23,592 bases of DNA from Nitrospirales bacterium. GTDB lineage: Bacteria > Nitrospirota > Nitrospiria > Nitrospirales > UBA8639. The stretch covers positions 1 through 23,592 of the forward strand of contig JAJDBO010000131.1 in NCBI GenBank assembly GCA_029261305.1. The letters are read 5' to 3'. The translations under genes were made by a program, and so were the position numbers. Below are positions 6,828-14,833 of the stretch, piece by piece. The notes beneath the pieces are model-generated. The model made no database searches and was not told the DNA's origin. It was given only the letters and a program-made list of their open reading frames with translations. Numbering within the stretch: the first letter of the stretch is position 1; the number at the start of each line of letters is the position of its first letter.

Positions 6828-8129
6828 ATGGCAGAGTCGTATCAAGCATGCCTCACCTATCTGTACGGACTTCAGAAGCATGGCATCAAGCTTGGGCTCG
6901 AGACGATTCAGGGGTTATTGGCTCAATGCAATCATCCTGAGCGTCAATTCCAGGTTTTGCATATCGGTGGAACAAACGGAAAGGGGTCATCTGCGGCCAT
7001 GACGGCCTCGATCCTTCGAGCTGCCAATATTCGAGTGGGGCTCTATACCTCTCCTCACTTGGTTGATTTTCGTGAACGGATTCAGGTGCAGGGGGAACAG
7101 ATTTCAGAATCCCGTGTTGTCGATCTAACGAATCGATTTCGAGGCAATTCCCATTCGACCTGTTGTCCTACATTTTTTGAAACCACCACAGCGATGGCTT
7201 TTAAATATTTTTCCGAGGAAAACGTCGAGGTGGCTGTCATCGAAGTAGGAATGGGAGGGAGGTTTGATGCCACCAATGTGTGCGACCCACTTGGGGTGTT
7301 GGTGACAAACGTTTCATTTGATCATGAGTTCTATCTCGGGCATACCCTTGAGGCTATCGCCTATGAAAAAGCGGGAATCATCAAGTCAGGTGCTCCTGTT
7401 GTTTTAGGACCTATGGAGTCGGCCGCTCAAGCTGTGATTCAGCAAAGGGCCAATGATGAGGGTGCTTCCGTCTGCCAATATGGCCACGAATTTTCGATCG
7501 AGATTCATGAGGAAGGAATGTTTGATTACAAAGGTGTGACGCATGAATATTCCAAACTTCCTTGCGCGTTGAAGGGCTCTCACCAATTCATCAATGCAGC
7601 CTGTGCACTGGCCCTTGTTGAGAGCAGTGTGATGCCAAGTCGTGTTATTCCAGAGGATGCCATTCTTCAAGGACTAGGCTCGGTGAAATGGGATGGTCGT
7701 TTGGAGATCCTCAAGACAAACCCACTTATGGTGGGTGATGGCGCGCATAATCCGGCAGCGGCGATAATGTTAGCTCACCATTTGGAAGCCATGCTTGGCG
7801 AGGTGCCTGCACGAAAATTGATTCTTGTCATTGCGATGATGCAAGACAAAAATATCGAAGCCTGTTTAGATGCCCTTCTCCCCTTAGCTCACATCGTGAT
7901 CTGTACACAAATTGAACATGCAAGATCTGCGACGGTTCACATGTTGCAAGTGAAGATTCACCAGGAGGGGTTGTATGTCCATGGTGCCGCTACTCCATTT
8001 GATGCTGTAGCGTTGGCTACTCAACTTTCCGATCCACAGGACCTTATTTGCGTAACGGGGTCGTTATTCCTGGTGGGAGCGGTAAAAAGCCTGTTGGCTG
8101 GATCAAGGTATGCTCCTATTGTTGGTTAA
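6828..8129 (+). CDS. folC: folylpolyglutamate synthase / dihydrofolate synthase FolC
   Basis: This 433-residue Mur-ligase-family enzyme adds glutamate to dihydropteroate and to folates, using ATP in the cytosol. The P-loop is HIGGTNGKGSS (GTNGKGS at 48-54). It continues with YTSPHLVDFRERI, which binds the pterin side, VIEVGMGGRFDATNV, the YLGHTLEAIAYEKAGIIK signature, and GDGAHNPAAA in the C-terminal ligase domain. Length is typical (E. coli 422). The frame begins MAESYQACLTYLYGLQKHGI, the usual start of the family; the ribosome binding site is weak. The 3' end overlaps the lptD frame by 20 bases. Functionally it sits downstream of FolB in the folate pathway, although the two genes are 3.7 kb apart and divergent. 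Confidence 0.95.
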   Translation: MAESYQACLTYLYGLQKHGIKLGLETIQGLLAQCNHPERQFQVLHIGGTNGKGSSAAMTASILRAANIRVGLYTSPHLVDFRERIQVQGEQISESRVVDLTNRFRGNSHSTCCPTFFETTTAMAFKYFSEENVEVAVIEVGMGGRFDATNVCDPLGVLVTNVSFDHEFYLGHTLEAIAYEKAGIIKSGAPVVLGPMESAAQAVIQQRANDEGASVCQYGHEFSIEIHEEGMFDYKGVTHEYSKLPCALKGSHQFINAACALALVESSVMPSRVIPEDAILQGLGSVKWDGRLEILKTNPLMVGDGAHNPAAAIMLAHHLEAMLGEVPARKLILVIAMMQDKNIEACLDALLPLAHIVICTQIEHARSATVHMLQVKIHQEGLYVHGAATPFDAVALATQLSDPQDLICVTGSLFLVGAVKSLLAGSRYAPIVG

Positions 8130-10416
8130 CCGACAACACATGTCTTTTCCCCTCTGTTCACTTGGTGTCTGGACGGTGAGAGTGTTGTGTATTCTTGGTC
8201 TGATTGGGGGTAGTAGTCTTACTTCTCAGGTCCTGGCCCAACCTTTGCCTACGGTCGCTGAATCTTCTAAATCCTCAAATACTTCTTCCTCCCCACCCTT
8301 AGATGTCACAGCTCAAAAAGTTGAATTTGATCGCGTGACTGAAGTCTTTCGGGCCATTGGGTCAGTGGTGGTGACACAAGGTCCTCTTCGACTAACGGCG
8401 GATGAAGCCGTCATTCATAAACTCTCTGGATCCCTCAATGCAAAGGGCAAAGTGCATTTGAATGATCAGGTCACGGAAGTATGGGCAGAGGAAATGGAAA
8501 TCAATGTGTACACCGAAGCCGGTATCATTACCAATGGAAAGATGTTTTTGCCAAAAACCAATACCTGGATTCGTGGCCGTTTGTTGCAGCGGTTTTCCGA
8601 AACACATTTTCGTGCGAAAGATGGTACGTTTACGAATTGCGATGCTGAGGATGGACAAATCCCTGATTGGAGTTTTGCTTTTGCAGATATAGATGTCGAG
8701 CAGGGGGATAGTATTTTTGCCAAGAATGTTTGGTTTCAGGTCAGAAATCAGCCTCTCCTTCCATTACCCATTCTCAAATATCCCATGCCAGGTGCGCGTA
8801 AAACGGGTTTTCTGCTTCCCACCGCAGGGTTTGATAATGTTTTAGGTTTTCAATATCGCCAGGATTTTTTTTGGGCGATCTCTCCAAGCCAGGATTTATT
8901 GGTGACTCCTCAAATTTTAACCGATCGTGGTTTTGGAGGAGATCTGGCCTATCGGTATATTATCAATCGCCGCTCCAAAGGTAATTGGTTAATTAGCTCA
9001 CTCTATGATACTGATGTGAACAAAGCTCGTGCCCAAATCACAGGGGCGCATGTTCAGCAAGTGAATAAAGACCTTTCGCTTCAAATGCAGGTGAACTATG
9101 CCACGGACCGATCTCTTCTTCAGGATCTCACAAGTTCGGGTGTGTTTCGTTCTCTGCCGAGCCAAGAATCAGTTCTCAATGTGACGCAGCGTTTGCCAGG
9201 TGGCAGCGCCTACTTGAAAGTCCAATATTTACAACCGTTGAATTCAGGGGGGCGTACGACCTTTCAACGTTTGCCTGAGATTGGGCATAGGTTTACTAGT
9301 TCGGCGTTCGCGAATGGAACATTTGTTGTGGATATGAATTCCAATTTTGTCCATTTCTGGCGCGAACAGGGCTTTCAGGTCAGTCGGCTCGATTTCATGC
9401 CTGGGATTTCCACGCAAGGCTTACATCTTGGGAATATTGTCGGGCTTCGTCCACAAGTGAAGGTGCGCGAAGTATTGTATTCCCATGGTCGGACGTCGCT
9501 TCAGGATGATGCCCGTGAGCGAGGGACGTTTTGGTTGGGTTTTGAAGCGGTGTCTAGTTTGTCGCGTCGGTTTCCTATAAGCCAGGGCCGGAGGCTTCGT
9601 CATACGATTGAACCCAGTCTATTTTACGAATATGTTCCAAACACGAAACAGTCTGATCTTGCGCAAATCGATGCTGTCGATAACCTCACAGAAAAGAACT
9701 TGCTGACGTATTCCTTGAGCACGCGACTCAAAGATGAACGCTCTGGCGGGAGATCTACTACGTTATTGGATCTCTTTTTTGCTCAGAGTTATCACCTAGG
9801 ATCAACTCCAGGGGAAGCTAATATCTTTTCAGATCTATGGGGACGTGCTATCGTGGGCCTCCCAATGGACCAATTACCGCCGTTCTTGAATAATGCCTCA
9901 GTTTCATTCAATGCGTTTTTTAATCCAGAAGACGGTGAATTCAGTCAATTCAATACTGATATTATGTTGCAGTCCAATCGTACAGCGTATATACAGGTTG
10001 GGCATCGGCATACTCGGGCCGGGATTGTCTCTCGGCGAGGAGACATCTGGAATCCTCTCTCCTTTAACGAGGTATTGGCTCCCCAAACAGAAATTGACTT
10101 TCTGACCCTTGGCGGGGCAGTCCGCATTCCCTTTGGGTGGACTATTGGATCAAAGGTGTACCATGATTTTGCCAAAGGGGAAACGCCAGAATGGGATGTC
10201 GTGGGGTTGTATCAAAATCCATGTCGGTGTTGGTCTTTAGGGTTGTATTACATCCGATTGGGTGGAAGCGAGGAGTTGCCGGAACGAAACCAGTTTAACT
10301 TTGTTCTGACCCTCCGTGGGATCGGAGCCACACAGGGTAATGGGACGGCTCTCCTTCAATCAATCTTGGGCCCGTTACTTGAGAACGAGTCAGGAGTGCC
10401 TTGGTCAACCAATTAA
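8110..10416 (+). CDS. lptD: LPS assembly protein LptD
   Basis: This 768-residue outer membrane protein, with the lipoprotein LptE, inserts lipopolysaccharide into the outer leaflet. A signal peptide with a hydrophobic core (VRVLCILGLIGGSSL) probably ends at VLA-Q (residues 41-44). Residues about 65-180 are the periplasmic OstA/LptA-like jellyroll (LDVTAQKVEFDRVTEVFRAI, GPLRLTADEAVIH, LNAKGKVHL). Then come LPLPILKYPMPGARKTGFLL and LPTAGFDNVLGFQYRQDFFW, strong LptD hallmarks, and a long beta-barrel with many alternating strands to about residue 745. Cysteines fit a single essential disulfide: Cys177 and the pair Cys705/Cys707 (PCRCW). The N-terminal Cys of E. coli LptD has no counterpart. The frame starts inside folC at ATG 8110; ATG 8140 (residue 11) is an alternative that gives a more usual signal peptide. 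Neither has a good ribosome binding site. Confidence 0.93.
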   Translation: MLLLLVNRQHMSFPLCSLGVWTVRVLCILGLIGGSSLTSQVLAQPLPTVAESSKSSNTSSSPPLDVTAQKVEFDRVTEVFRAIGSVVVTQGPLRLTADEAVIHKLSGSLNAKGKVHLNDQVTEVWAEEMEINVYTEAGIITNGKMFLPKTNTWIRGRLLQRFSETHFRAKDGTFTNCDAEDGQIPDWSFAFADIDVEQGDSIFAKNVWFQVRNQPLLPLPILKYPMPGARKTGFLLPTAGFDNVLGFQYRQDFFWAISPSQDLLVTPQILTDRGFGGDLAYRYIINRRSKGNWLISSLYDTDVNKARAQITGAHVQQVNKDLSLQMQVNYATDRSLLQDLTSSGVFRSLPSQESVLNVTQRLPGGSAYLKVQYLQPLNSGGRTTFQRLPEIGHRFTSSAFANGTFVVDMNSNFVHFWREQGFQVSRLDFMPGISTQGLHLGNIVGLRPQVKVREVLYSHGRTSLQDDARERGTFWLGFEAVSSLSRRFPISQGRRLRHTIEPSLFYEYVPNTKQSDLAQIDAVDNLTEKNLLTYSLSTRLKDERSGGRSTTLLDLFFAQSYHLGSTPGEANIFSDLWGRAIVGLPMDQLPPFLNNASVSFNAFFNPEDGEFSQFNTDIMLQSNRTAYIQVGHRHTRAGIVSRRGDIWNPLSFNEVLAPQTEIDFLTLGGAVRIPFGWTIGSKVYHDFAKGETPEWDVVGLYQNPCRCWSLGLYYIRLGGSEELPERNQFNFVLTLRGIGATQGNGTALLQSILGPLLENESGVPWSTN

Positions 10417-10434
10417 GGGATAAAAATACTGAAA

Positions 10435-10457
10435 TGGCCTTCCGGGAAACGAGGCCA
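10435..10457 (+). terminator. small hairpin after lptD
   Basis: TGGCCT (10435-10440) and AGGCCA (10452-10457) form a perfect six-base stem with an 11-base loop, 18 bases after the lptD stop. There is no T tract behind it, so termination here is uncertain. Confidence 0.25.
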
Positions 10458-10511
10458 AAACATGTTGAATTTTGAAGGATGAAAAAGAATGGTGATCGAG
10501 GTGGGAAAGGA

Positions 10512-10727
10512 TTAATTAGAGGACAAGGTATTTTGTGCTTGAGTAGTTCCGGTCAATCCCGGATAGTCCAATCCGATGGGAATTGCTGAGCAATGAGTAC
10601 CCCACCACTCGAGCATATCATTGAGAAATGGATCGTCCGGGCCTGATGCCATCAAGTGGCCATACAAATAGCCTGTTTTGCTATCAAATAGAATAAACAG
10701 GGGCATTGAATTTTTTTCAGGATACAT
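10512..10727 (-). CDS. possible small protein, 71 residues, unrecognised
   Basis: This frame lies alone on the minus strand in the 525-base gap between lptD and the first response regulator, so it is not the shadow of another gene. The product reads MYPEKNSMPLFILFDSKTGY, then a loop rich in Gly, Asp and Pro, LNDMLEWWGTHCSAIPIG and a polar tail. Its mix of aromatic, acidic and hydrophobic residues looks protein-like. AAGG lies about ten bases before the ATG as a possible ribosome binding site. There is no signal peptide, no membrane segment and no recognisable domain. An inner ATG at codon 8 is an alternative start. The gene would run opposite to both neighbours. Function unknown; it could still be a chance frame. 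Confidence 0.4.
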   Translation of the reverse strand: MYPEKNSMPLFILFDSKTGYLYGHLMASGPDDPFLNDMLEWWGTHCSAIPIGLDYPGLTGTTQAQNTLSSN

Positions 10728-10941
10728 GGTTCATAAACCTTACTGTCTTCTCTTGTGATGATTGACGTGAGATTTATTTCTCAACAGAAGAATGCAACGT
10801 GTATCTTTTTATTATTCGGAAGTTTTGGCTAATACTTGAGGGTGTAATGGCATGTATTGGAATGAAACATGGTCAATATTCAGGGAACGTGATGAATAGA
10901 CACACGATAGGCGTTCCCAATCTTGAGAAAAGGAGCGACTG
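10728..10941. other. non-coding stretch before the first response regulator gene
   Basis: No further gene is visible here. It holds the dyad TGAGA-TTTATT-TCTCA (10768-10783), which could be an operator, and the ribosome binding site AGGAG (10930-10934) of the next gene. I found no convincing sigma-54 motif: GG and GC at the required 12-base offset are absent. A sigma-70 promoter must presumably lie here, but no pair of boxes stands out. Confidence 0.4.
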
Positions 10942-12399
10942 ATGGCGTTCAGGGAAGGAAAAGGACCTGACAAGACTCAATCATCTGCACATATTCTTAT
11001 TGTTGAAGATGAAAGTGATGTGCGGGATGCGTTGCAAGCCCAGTTGCTGATAGAAGGCTATCAGGTCGTTGAGGCCAGGTCAGGAAGTGACGCGCTTGAA
11101 CTTATTTCTCAACAGGCTTTTGACCTGGTGTTGACCGATGTGCAAATGCCAGGCTTGAACGGAATCGAATTATTGAAACGCATTGCGCCTATGCCTTCGG
11201 CTCCCGCAACTATCGTGATGACTGGCTATGGGTCGGTCAGCATGGGAATCGAGGCGATGAAAGCCGGGGCACATGACTTTTTGGAAAAACCCTTTGGTGG
11301 CGAAATTTTATTAGCGACGGTGGCCAGTGCCCTTCGAATGAAGCAGTTGCGAGATGAAAATGTTGAACTGCGGCGAACGGTACAAGGGCAATTTGGTTTA
11401 GGGAGATTGGTGAGTCAGAGCGATGTGATGAAAGAAGTCTTTCGACTCATCGAATGCGTGGCCGATTCCGAGGGAACCGTGTTACTGATGGGTGAAAGCG
11501 GGACTGGAAAAGAATTGCTTGCGCAAACGATCCATTACAATAGTTTGCGGCGAAAGGGTCCGTTGGTTCCCGTGAATTGTGGTGCGATACCGGAATCGTT
11601 ATTAGAAAGTGAACTATTTGGTCATGAAAAAGGGGCGTTTACTGGGGCCATTGCCACGAAACTTGGACGGTTCGAACTCGCCGAAGGAGGGACGATTTTT
11701 TTAGATGAAATTGGGGACCTGAGCCCGCCTCTTCAGGTGAAAATTTTACGTGTCCTTCAGGAGCGAACCTATGAGCGGGTCGGTGGCACGAGAACATTAA
11801 AAACTGACGCCCGCGTCGTCGCAGCCACGAATCAAGACCTTGAAGAGCTGGTCACTGCTAAGCGATTTCGAGAGGATCTCTATTATCGTTTGAATGTCGT
11901 GCCCATCATGGTACCGCCCCTTCGGCAGCGAAGTGGGGATATCCCCCTGTTGATCCGTCATTTCATTGAGCAACTCAATGAACGGCGGGGTGCTACGCTG
12001 ACCGATTGTTCGGAGGAGGCCTTGGTGTTATTGGCTGATTATCAATGGCCTGGCACTGTTCGAGAACTGGCCAATTTGGTTGAACGAATCGCGATTTTAA
12101 AGCGAAAGGGGCAAGTGGATGTCAGCGATCTCCCCGAAAAAATCAGACGGCCAAGTGTTACTCCTTCGCTCTCTGCCTCTCCTTCTATTCCAGGGGCTGG
12201 TATTGATTTGGGTCGAGTCGTTGAAGAGTTTGAAAATCGGTTGATCTTGGAAGCGCTTGAACGGACGAATTGGGTGAAGAGCCGGGCAGCCCAGTTACTT
12301 CAAATCAATCGCACGACTCTTATCGAAAAACTTAAGAAACGATCGTTGGCTGCCGTTGTGGCGCAACGACAGAATCCTCCTCCCTCCCCTTCTTCTTAA
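10942..12399 (+). CDS. NtrC-family sigma-54 response regulator, first of two
   Basis: This 485-residue regulator has three domains. The receiver (about 16-130) has the acidic pair Glu22-Asp23, phospho-acceptor Asp66 (LVLTDVQMPG), Thr94 and Lys116, so it looks competent for phosphorylation. The AAA+ domain (about 155-390) has Walker A GESGTGKE (184-191), the sigma-54-contacting GAFTGA (231-236), Walker B IFLDEIGDL (252-260) and RFREDLYYRL. The Fis-type helix-turn-helix (about 436-467) is SRAAQLLQINRTTLIEKLKK. A polar Pro/Ser tail follows. It occupies the place that flrA/fleQ holds before flrBC in other flagellar clusters, but those have degenerate receivers whereas this one is complete. Its targets are inferred to be flagellar from position alone. 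AGGAG lies six bases before the ATG. No kinase is adjacent except the one at 14814, two genes downstream. Confidence 0.92.
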   Translation: MAFREGKGPDKTQSSAHILIVEDESDVRDALQAQLLIEGYQVVEARSGSDALELISQQAFDLVLTDVQMPGLNGIELLKRIAPMPSAPATIVMTGYGSVSMGIEAMKAGAHDFLEKPFGGEILLATVASALRMKQLRDENVELRRTVQGQFGLGRLVSQSDVMKEVFRLIECVADSEGTVLLMGESGTGKELLAQTIHYNSLRRKGPLVPVNCGAIPESLLESELFGHEKGAFTGAIATKLGRFELAEGGTIFLDEIGDLSPPLQVKILRVLQERTYERVGGTRTLKTDARVVAATNQDLEELVTAKRFREDLYYRLNVVPIMVPPLRQRSGDIPLLIRHFIEQLNERRGATLTDCSEEALVLLADYQWPGTVRELANLVERIAILKRKGQVDVSDLPEKIRRPSVTPSLSASPSIPGAGIDLGRVVEEFENRLILEALERTNWVKSRAAQLLQINRTTLIEKLKKRSLAAVVAQRQNPPPSPSS

Positions 12400-12763
12400 C
12401 CTTCTGTTTGCTGAATGTTCGTCAGTGGATTGAAAAAACATTCTATCCAGCGCCGAGAGTTTGCATAGCGCCTTCTTAGGGTGGTGAATCCTGAAGGAAT
12501 TGTGTGGGCTTCCCTTTCTCATGTTTCAGGAATGACCCCTTCACACCTCGCCAATCTGGTATTTTTTGATCCGCAGTGCCAGGGATTTTGACCCCCGCGT
12601 CAACGTCCTGACAGGGATTCCCCCTTCTATCCTCTTCTCATCAGTTTCCTTCTTTGCCAATTCTCTGTGTTCATCGACTGATAGAGAGTTCCCGGACATC
12701 TTGGAAAAATGGTCTGGAAATTGCTCCATGATCGTATGGGCAAAAAAAGGATGTAGTGGTGTG
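12400..12763. other. 364-base gap before the TPR-kinase-regulator operon
   Basis: No convincing gene lies here. An open frame joins the TPR gene from 12566, but it has no ribosome binding site and its residues look random. The gap contains an imperfect hairpin, CCTTC..AGG against CCT.GAAGG (12471-12497), which may end the previous transcript. It also has the octamer CAGGGATT twice, at 12580 and 12612, exactly 32 bases apart, and the dyad TTGAC-CCCCGC-GTCAA (12588-12603). These could bind a regulator of the following operon; no clear promoter boxes are seen. Confidence 0.4.
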
Positions 12764-14833
12764 ATGCGTCTTCTGACGATTTATGGATTGATACTCATGT
12801 TGACACTGATGTTCTCGCAATCAAGTGAGGCTTCCTCCTGTCATAAGTTCCCTTGGCAGGAGGGGCAGACTTCAGAGGAAATAGCTTCTTCATTGGTTGA
12901 GGGGAAAATGGCTATGGAGGAGGGTCTGAGGAAAGAGGCCCGTGGTCATTTCCAGACGTATATTCGTGAACATCCTGATGATCCAGAAAGCATTGGAGCG
13001 CGGTTCGCCTTAGCGACCCTGCTTGCGTCCACCAAAGATCCTGATGATGCCTTTTTGGAAACCATTGGTCATCTGCAATCCATGCGTCGGCGCTATCCGG
13101 ATAGTGAATATAGTGCATGGGCGCTCTGCGAGGTCGGAAATTTATATGCACAATTTAGGTGGTATCCCGAGGCCAAAGGAATATTTGAACAGTTTTTGGA
13201 TTCCTACCCGAAGCATCCCTTGACCCCTGGAGTCTTAATCGGGGCGGCCACCAACTTTTTGAACAATCAACAAAATCTGGAAGCGGCGTTAATTTTTCGT
13301 CAAGTCCTCGATGAACCAGCCTGGCAAGAATTTCATATTGAAGCCGCGTTGGGATTAGCCGATGGTGCCGCCGCATCGAAAGCCTGGGATCAAGCTCAAT
13401 ATTGGTATGAAACTGTCGCACTTGAACAACCAGAATTATTACGAGCCTCGGCCAGTTCTTTATATCGCCGTGGAATGACGGAATTATCCAAAGGCGAAAC
13501 AGAAAAGGCTCTTCTGCAATTTCTCAGTGCTTTCAATTTACATCCGTATCACGATGATGCTGGACGATCTTTGAATCGGTTGGCTGAGTTGCTTGGGGAG
13601 CGGGGTGAGGATGTTCCTTCCATATGGTTTGCCTATTTGGCCATGAAACGATTCCCTGGTCAGGAGCAAGCCTATACAGGTGAGGCGGCCCTTCTTCGAT
13701 GGGCACATTCAGATCTGAAAAAAGGGCCTGACGCGGTATTTAATAGTGAGGTGCGCCCACGGTTGGCAGAGTTAGGTGTTCCTGTTCCGATGACATGGAA
13801 CGATTTCCGAAGTCAAGCGGCTCGATTAGTGATGGTAGCTGGAGCAAATGTGGCCAATGAGGCGTCGTTCTGGATTGCAGAAAGTTTTGAGGCTGAAGGG
13901 AATCATGAGGAAGCCATGCGGCGGTTTATTCATTTGGTGGGTGCTCAAAGTGGAACCAAATGGGGGAAACAGTCCGCGGAATCTGTCAAAGCACTCCTTT
14001 TGAAGTTTGCCGAACAACAGGATTGGGTTCGGCTAGCTTCGTTTCAAGACGGATATCCAAATCTGTTTGCCGTGCTCTCTCCAGGCCCTCAGCTGATGTT
14101 TCAGATGGGAGAAGCCTTCCGTCACTTACAGCTCCCCGAGGATGCGTTGAAATGGTACGACCGAACATTAACCAAGCATCCGTCTTCCCCGGTACGTGAG
14201 GAAGCCCTAGCAAGAAAAGTTTTGGCTGCAGCAGAAATTCATGAGGAATCCCTGACGCAGGAAGCGGGTCAGCAATATGAAAAAGAGTATCCCGAGGGTC
14301 AATGGATCGTTGAGGTTTCCTCTCATTTAGGACGACTTGCTTTGCAACAAGAAAAATTTCCGTCTGCGCAACAACATTATGCGATCATGCTGGCTCATGT
14401 CACGGATGAAGGCCAACGCCTAAACATTCGGCGACGGTTGCTCCGCATTCAACATCAAGCGGGTGAGATCGACAAGGCTATTCAGGGGTATCGGGACCTC
14501 ATACGCGACAAAGTGGCTACGGATGATGATCGAATGCTGTATGCAGATGTGTTGTTTGATTCGGGAAGAATCAAAGAGGCCGTTCAAGAATATGAGCACT
14601 TGGTGGAAAATATTGCATCGTCCAAGTGGCGAGTATGGGCTCAATACCGATTGGCTCTGAGTTATCGTGCACAGGGCCGAGTCGATGAGTCCAAGACAAT
14701 GCTGGCTCAATTAGCTAGTTCGGAAGATGTCCAAGGAGAGTTTGGGGCAGCGGTGCGAGCAGCGGCGTCGGCACAACAAATGGAAATCCGCCTTGTGGCT
14801 ACAGAGGAGATTCGTGAAAAAAACAAAAAATAG
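12764..14833 (+). CDS. secreted TPR-repeat protein in the flagellar regulatory operon
   Basis: The frame is open from 12566, but the likely start is ATG 12764 (or GTG 12761), preceded by AAAGGA and giving 689 residues. That start opens a signal peptide, MRLLTIYGLILMLTLMF, with probable cleavage at SEA-SS (residue 23), so the protein is predicted to be periplasmic; no lipobox is seen. The rest is almost wholly helical, with tetratricopeptide-like pairs such as EEGLRKEARGHFQTYIREHP, EAKGIFEQFLDSYPKHPLTP, DALKWYDRTLTKHPSSPVRE, EIDKAIQGYRDLI and EAVQEYEHLVENI. This repeat pattern usually makes a protein-binding scaffold. Its 3' end overlaps the kinase start by 20 bases, so it is co-translated with FlrB/FlrC-like regulators. 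I infer a link to flagellar or envelope assembly, but nothing shows a direct partner, and the kinase is soluble. Confidence 0.88.
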   Translation: MRLLTIYGLILMLTLMFSQSSEASSCHKFPWQEGQTSEEIASSLVEGKMAMEEGLRKEARGHFQTYIREHPDDPESIGARFALATLLASTKDPDDAFLETIGHLQSMRRRYPDSEYSAWALCEVGNLYAQFRWYPEAKGIFEQFLDSYPKHPLTPGVLIGAATNFLNNQQNLEAALIFRQVLDEPAWQEFHIEAALGLADGAAASKAWDQAQYWYETVALEQPELLRASASSLYRRGMTELSKGETEKALLQFLSAFNLHPYHDDAGRSLNRLAELLGERGEDVPSIWFAYLAMKRFPGQEQAYTGEAALLRWAHSDLKKGPDAVFNSEVRPRLAELGVPVPMTWNDFRSQAARLVMVAGANVANEASFWIAESFEAEGNHEEAMRRFIHLVGAQSGTKWGKQSAESVKALLLKFAEQQDWVRLASFQDGYPNLFAVLSPGPQLMFQMGEAFRHLQLPEDALKWYDRTLTKHPSSPVREEALARKVLAAAEIHEESLTQEAGQQYEKEYPEGQWIVEVSSHLGRLALQQEKFPSAQQHYAIMLAHVTDEGQRLNIRRRLLRIQHQAGEIDKAIQGYRDLIRDKVATDDDRMLYADVLFDSGRIKEAVQEYEHLVENIASSKWRVWAQYRLALSYRAQGRVDESKTMLAQLASSEDVQGEFGAAVRAAASAQQMEIRLVATEEIREKNKK

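Noticed and set aside
12582..12603. tRNA T-arm-like sequence on the minus strand (GGGGTCAAAATCCC)
   Set aside because: It lacks the TTC core of the T loop, and no matching acceptor, D or anticodon arms can be folded around it.
12541..12729. A 62-codon minus-strand frame ending in IKKYQIGEV
   Set aside because: No ribosome binding site or recognisable domain, highly charged and repetitive composition; more likely a chance frame in the intergenic gap.
12566..12763. N-terminal extension of the TPR gene to ATG 12566
   Set aside because: It would bury the signal peptide behind 66 residues of random-looking sequence and has no ribosome binding site; the start at 12764 places the signal peptide at the N-terminus.
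14727..14813. Upstream extension of the kinase frame into the TPR gene
   Set aside because: No ribosome binding site and a basic, low-quality N-terminus; the GTG at 14814 has AGGAG in place.
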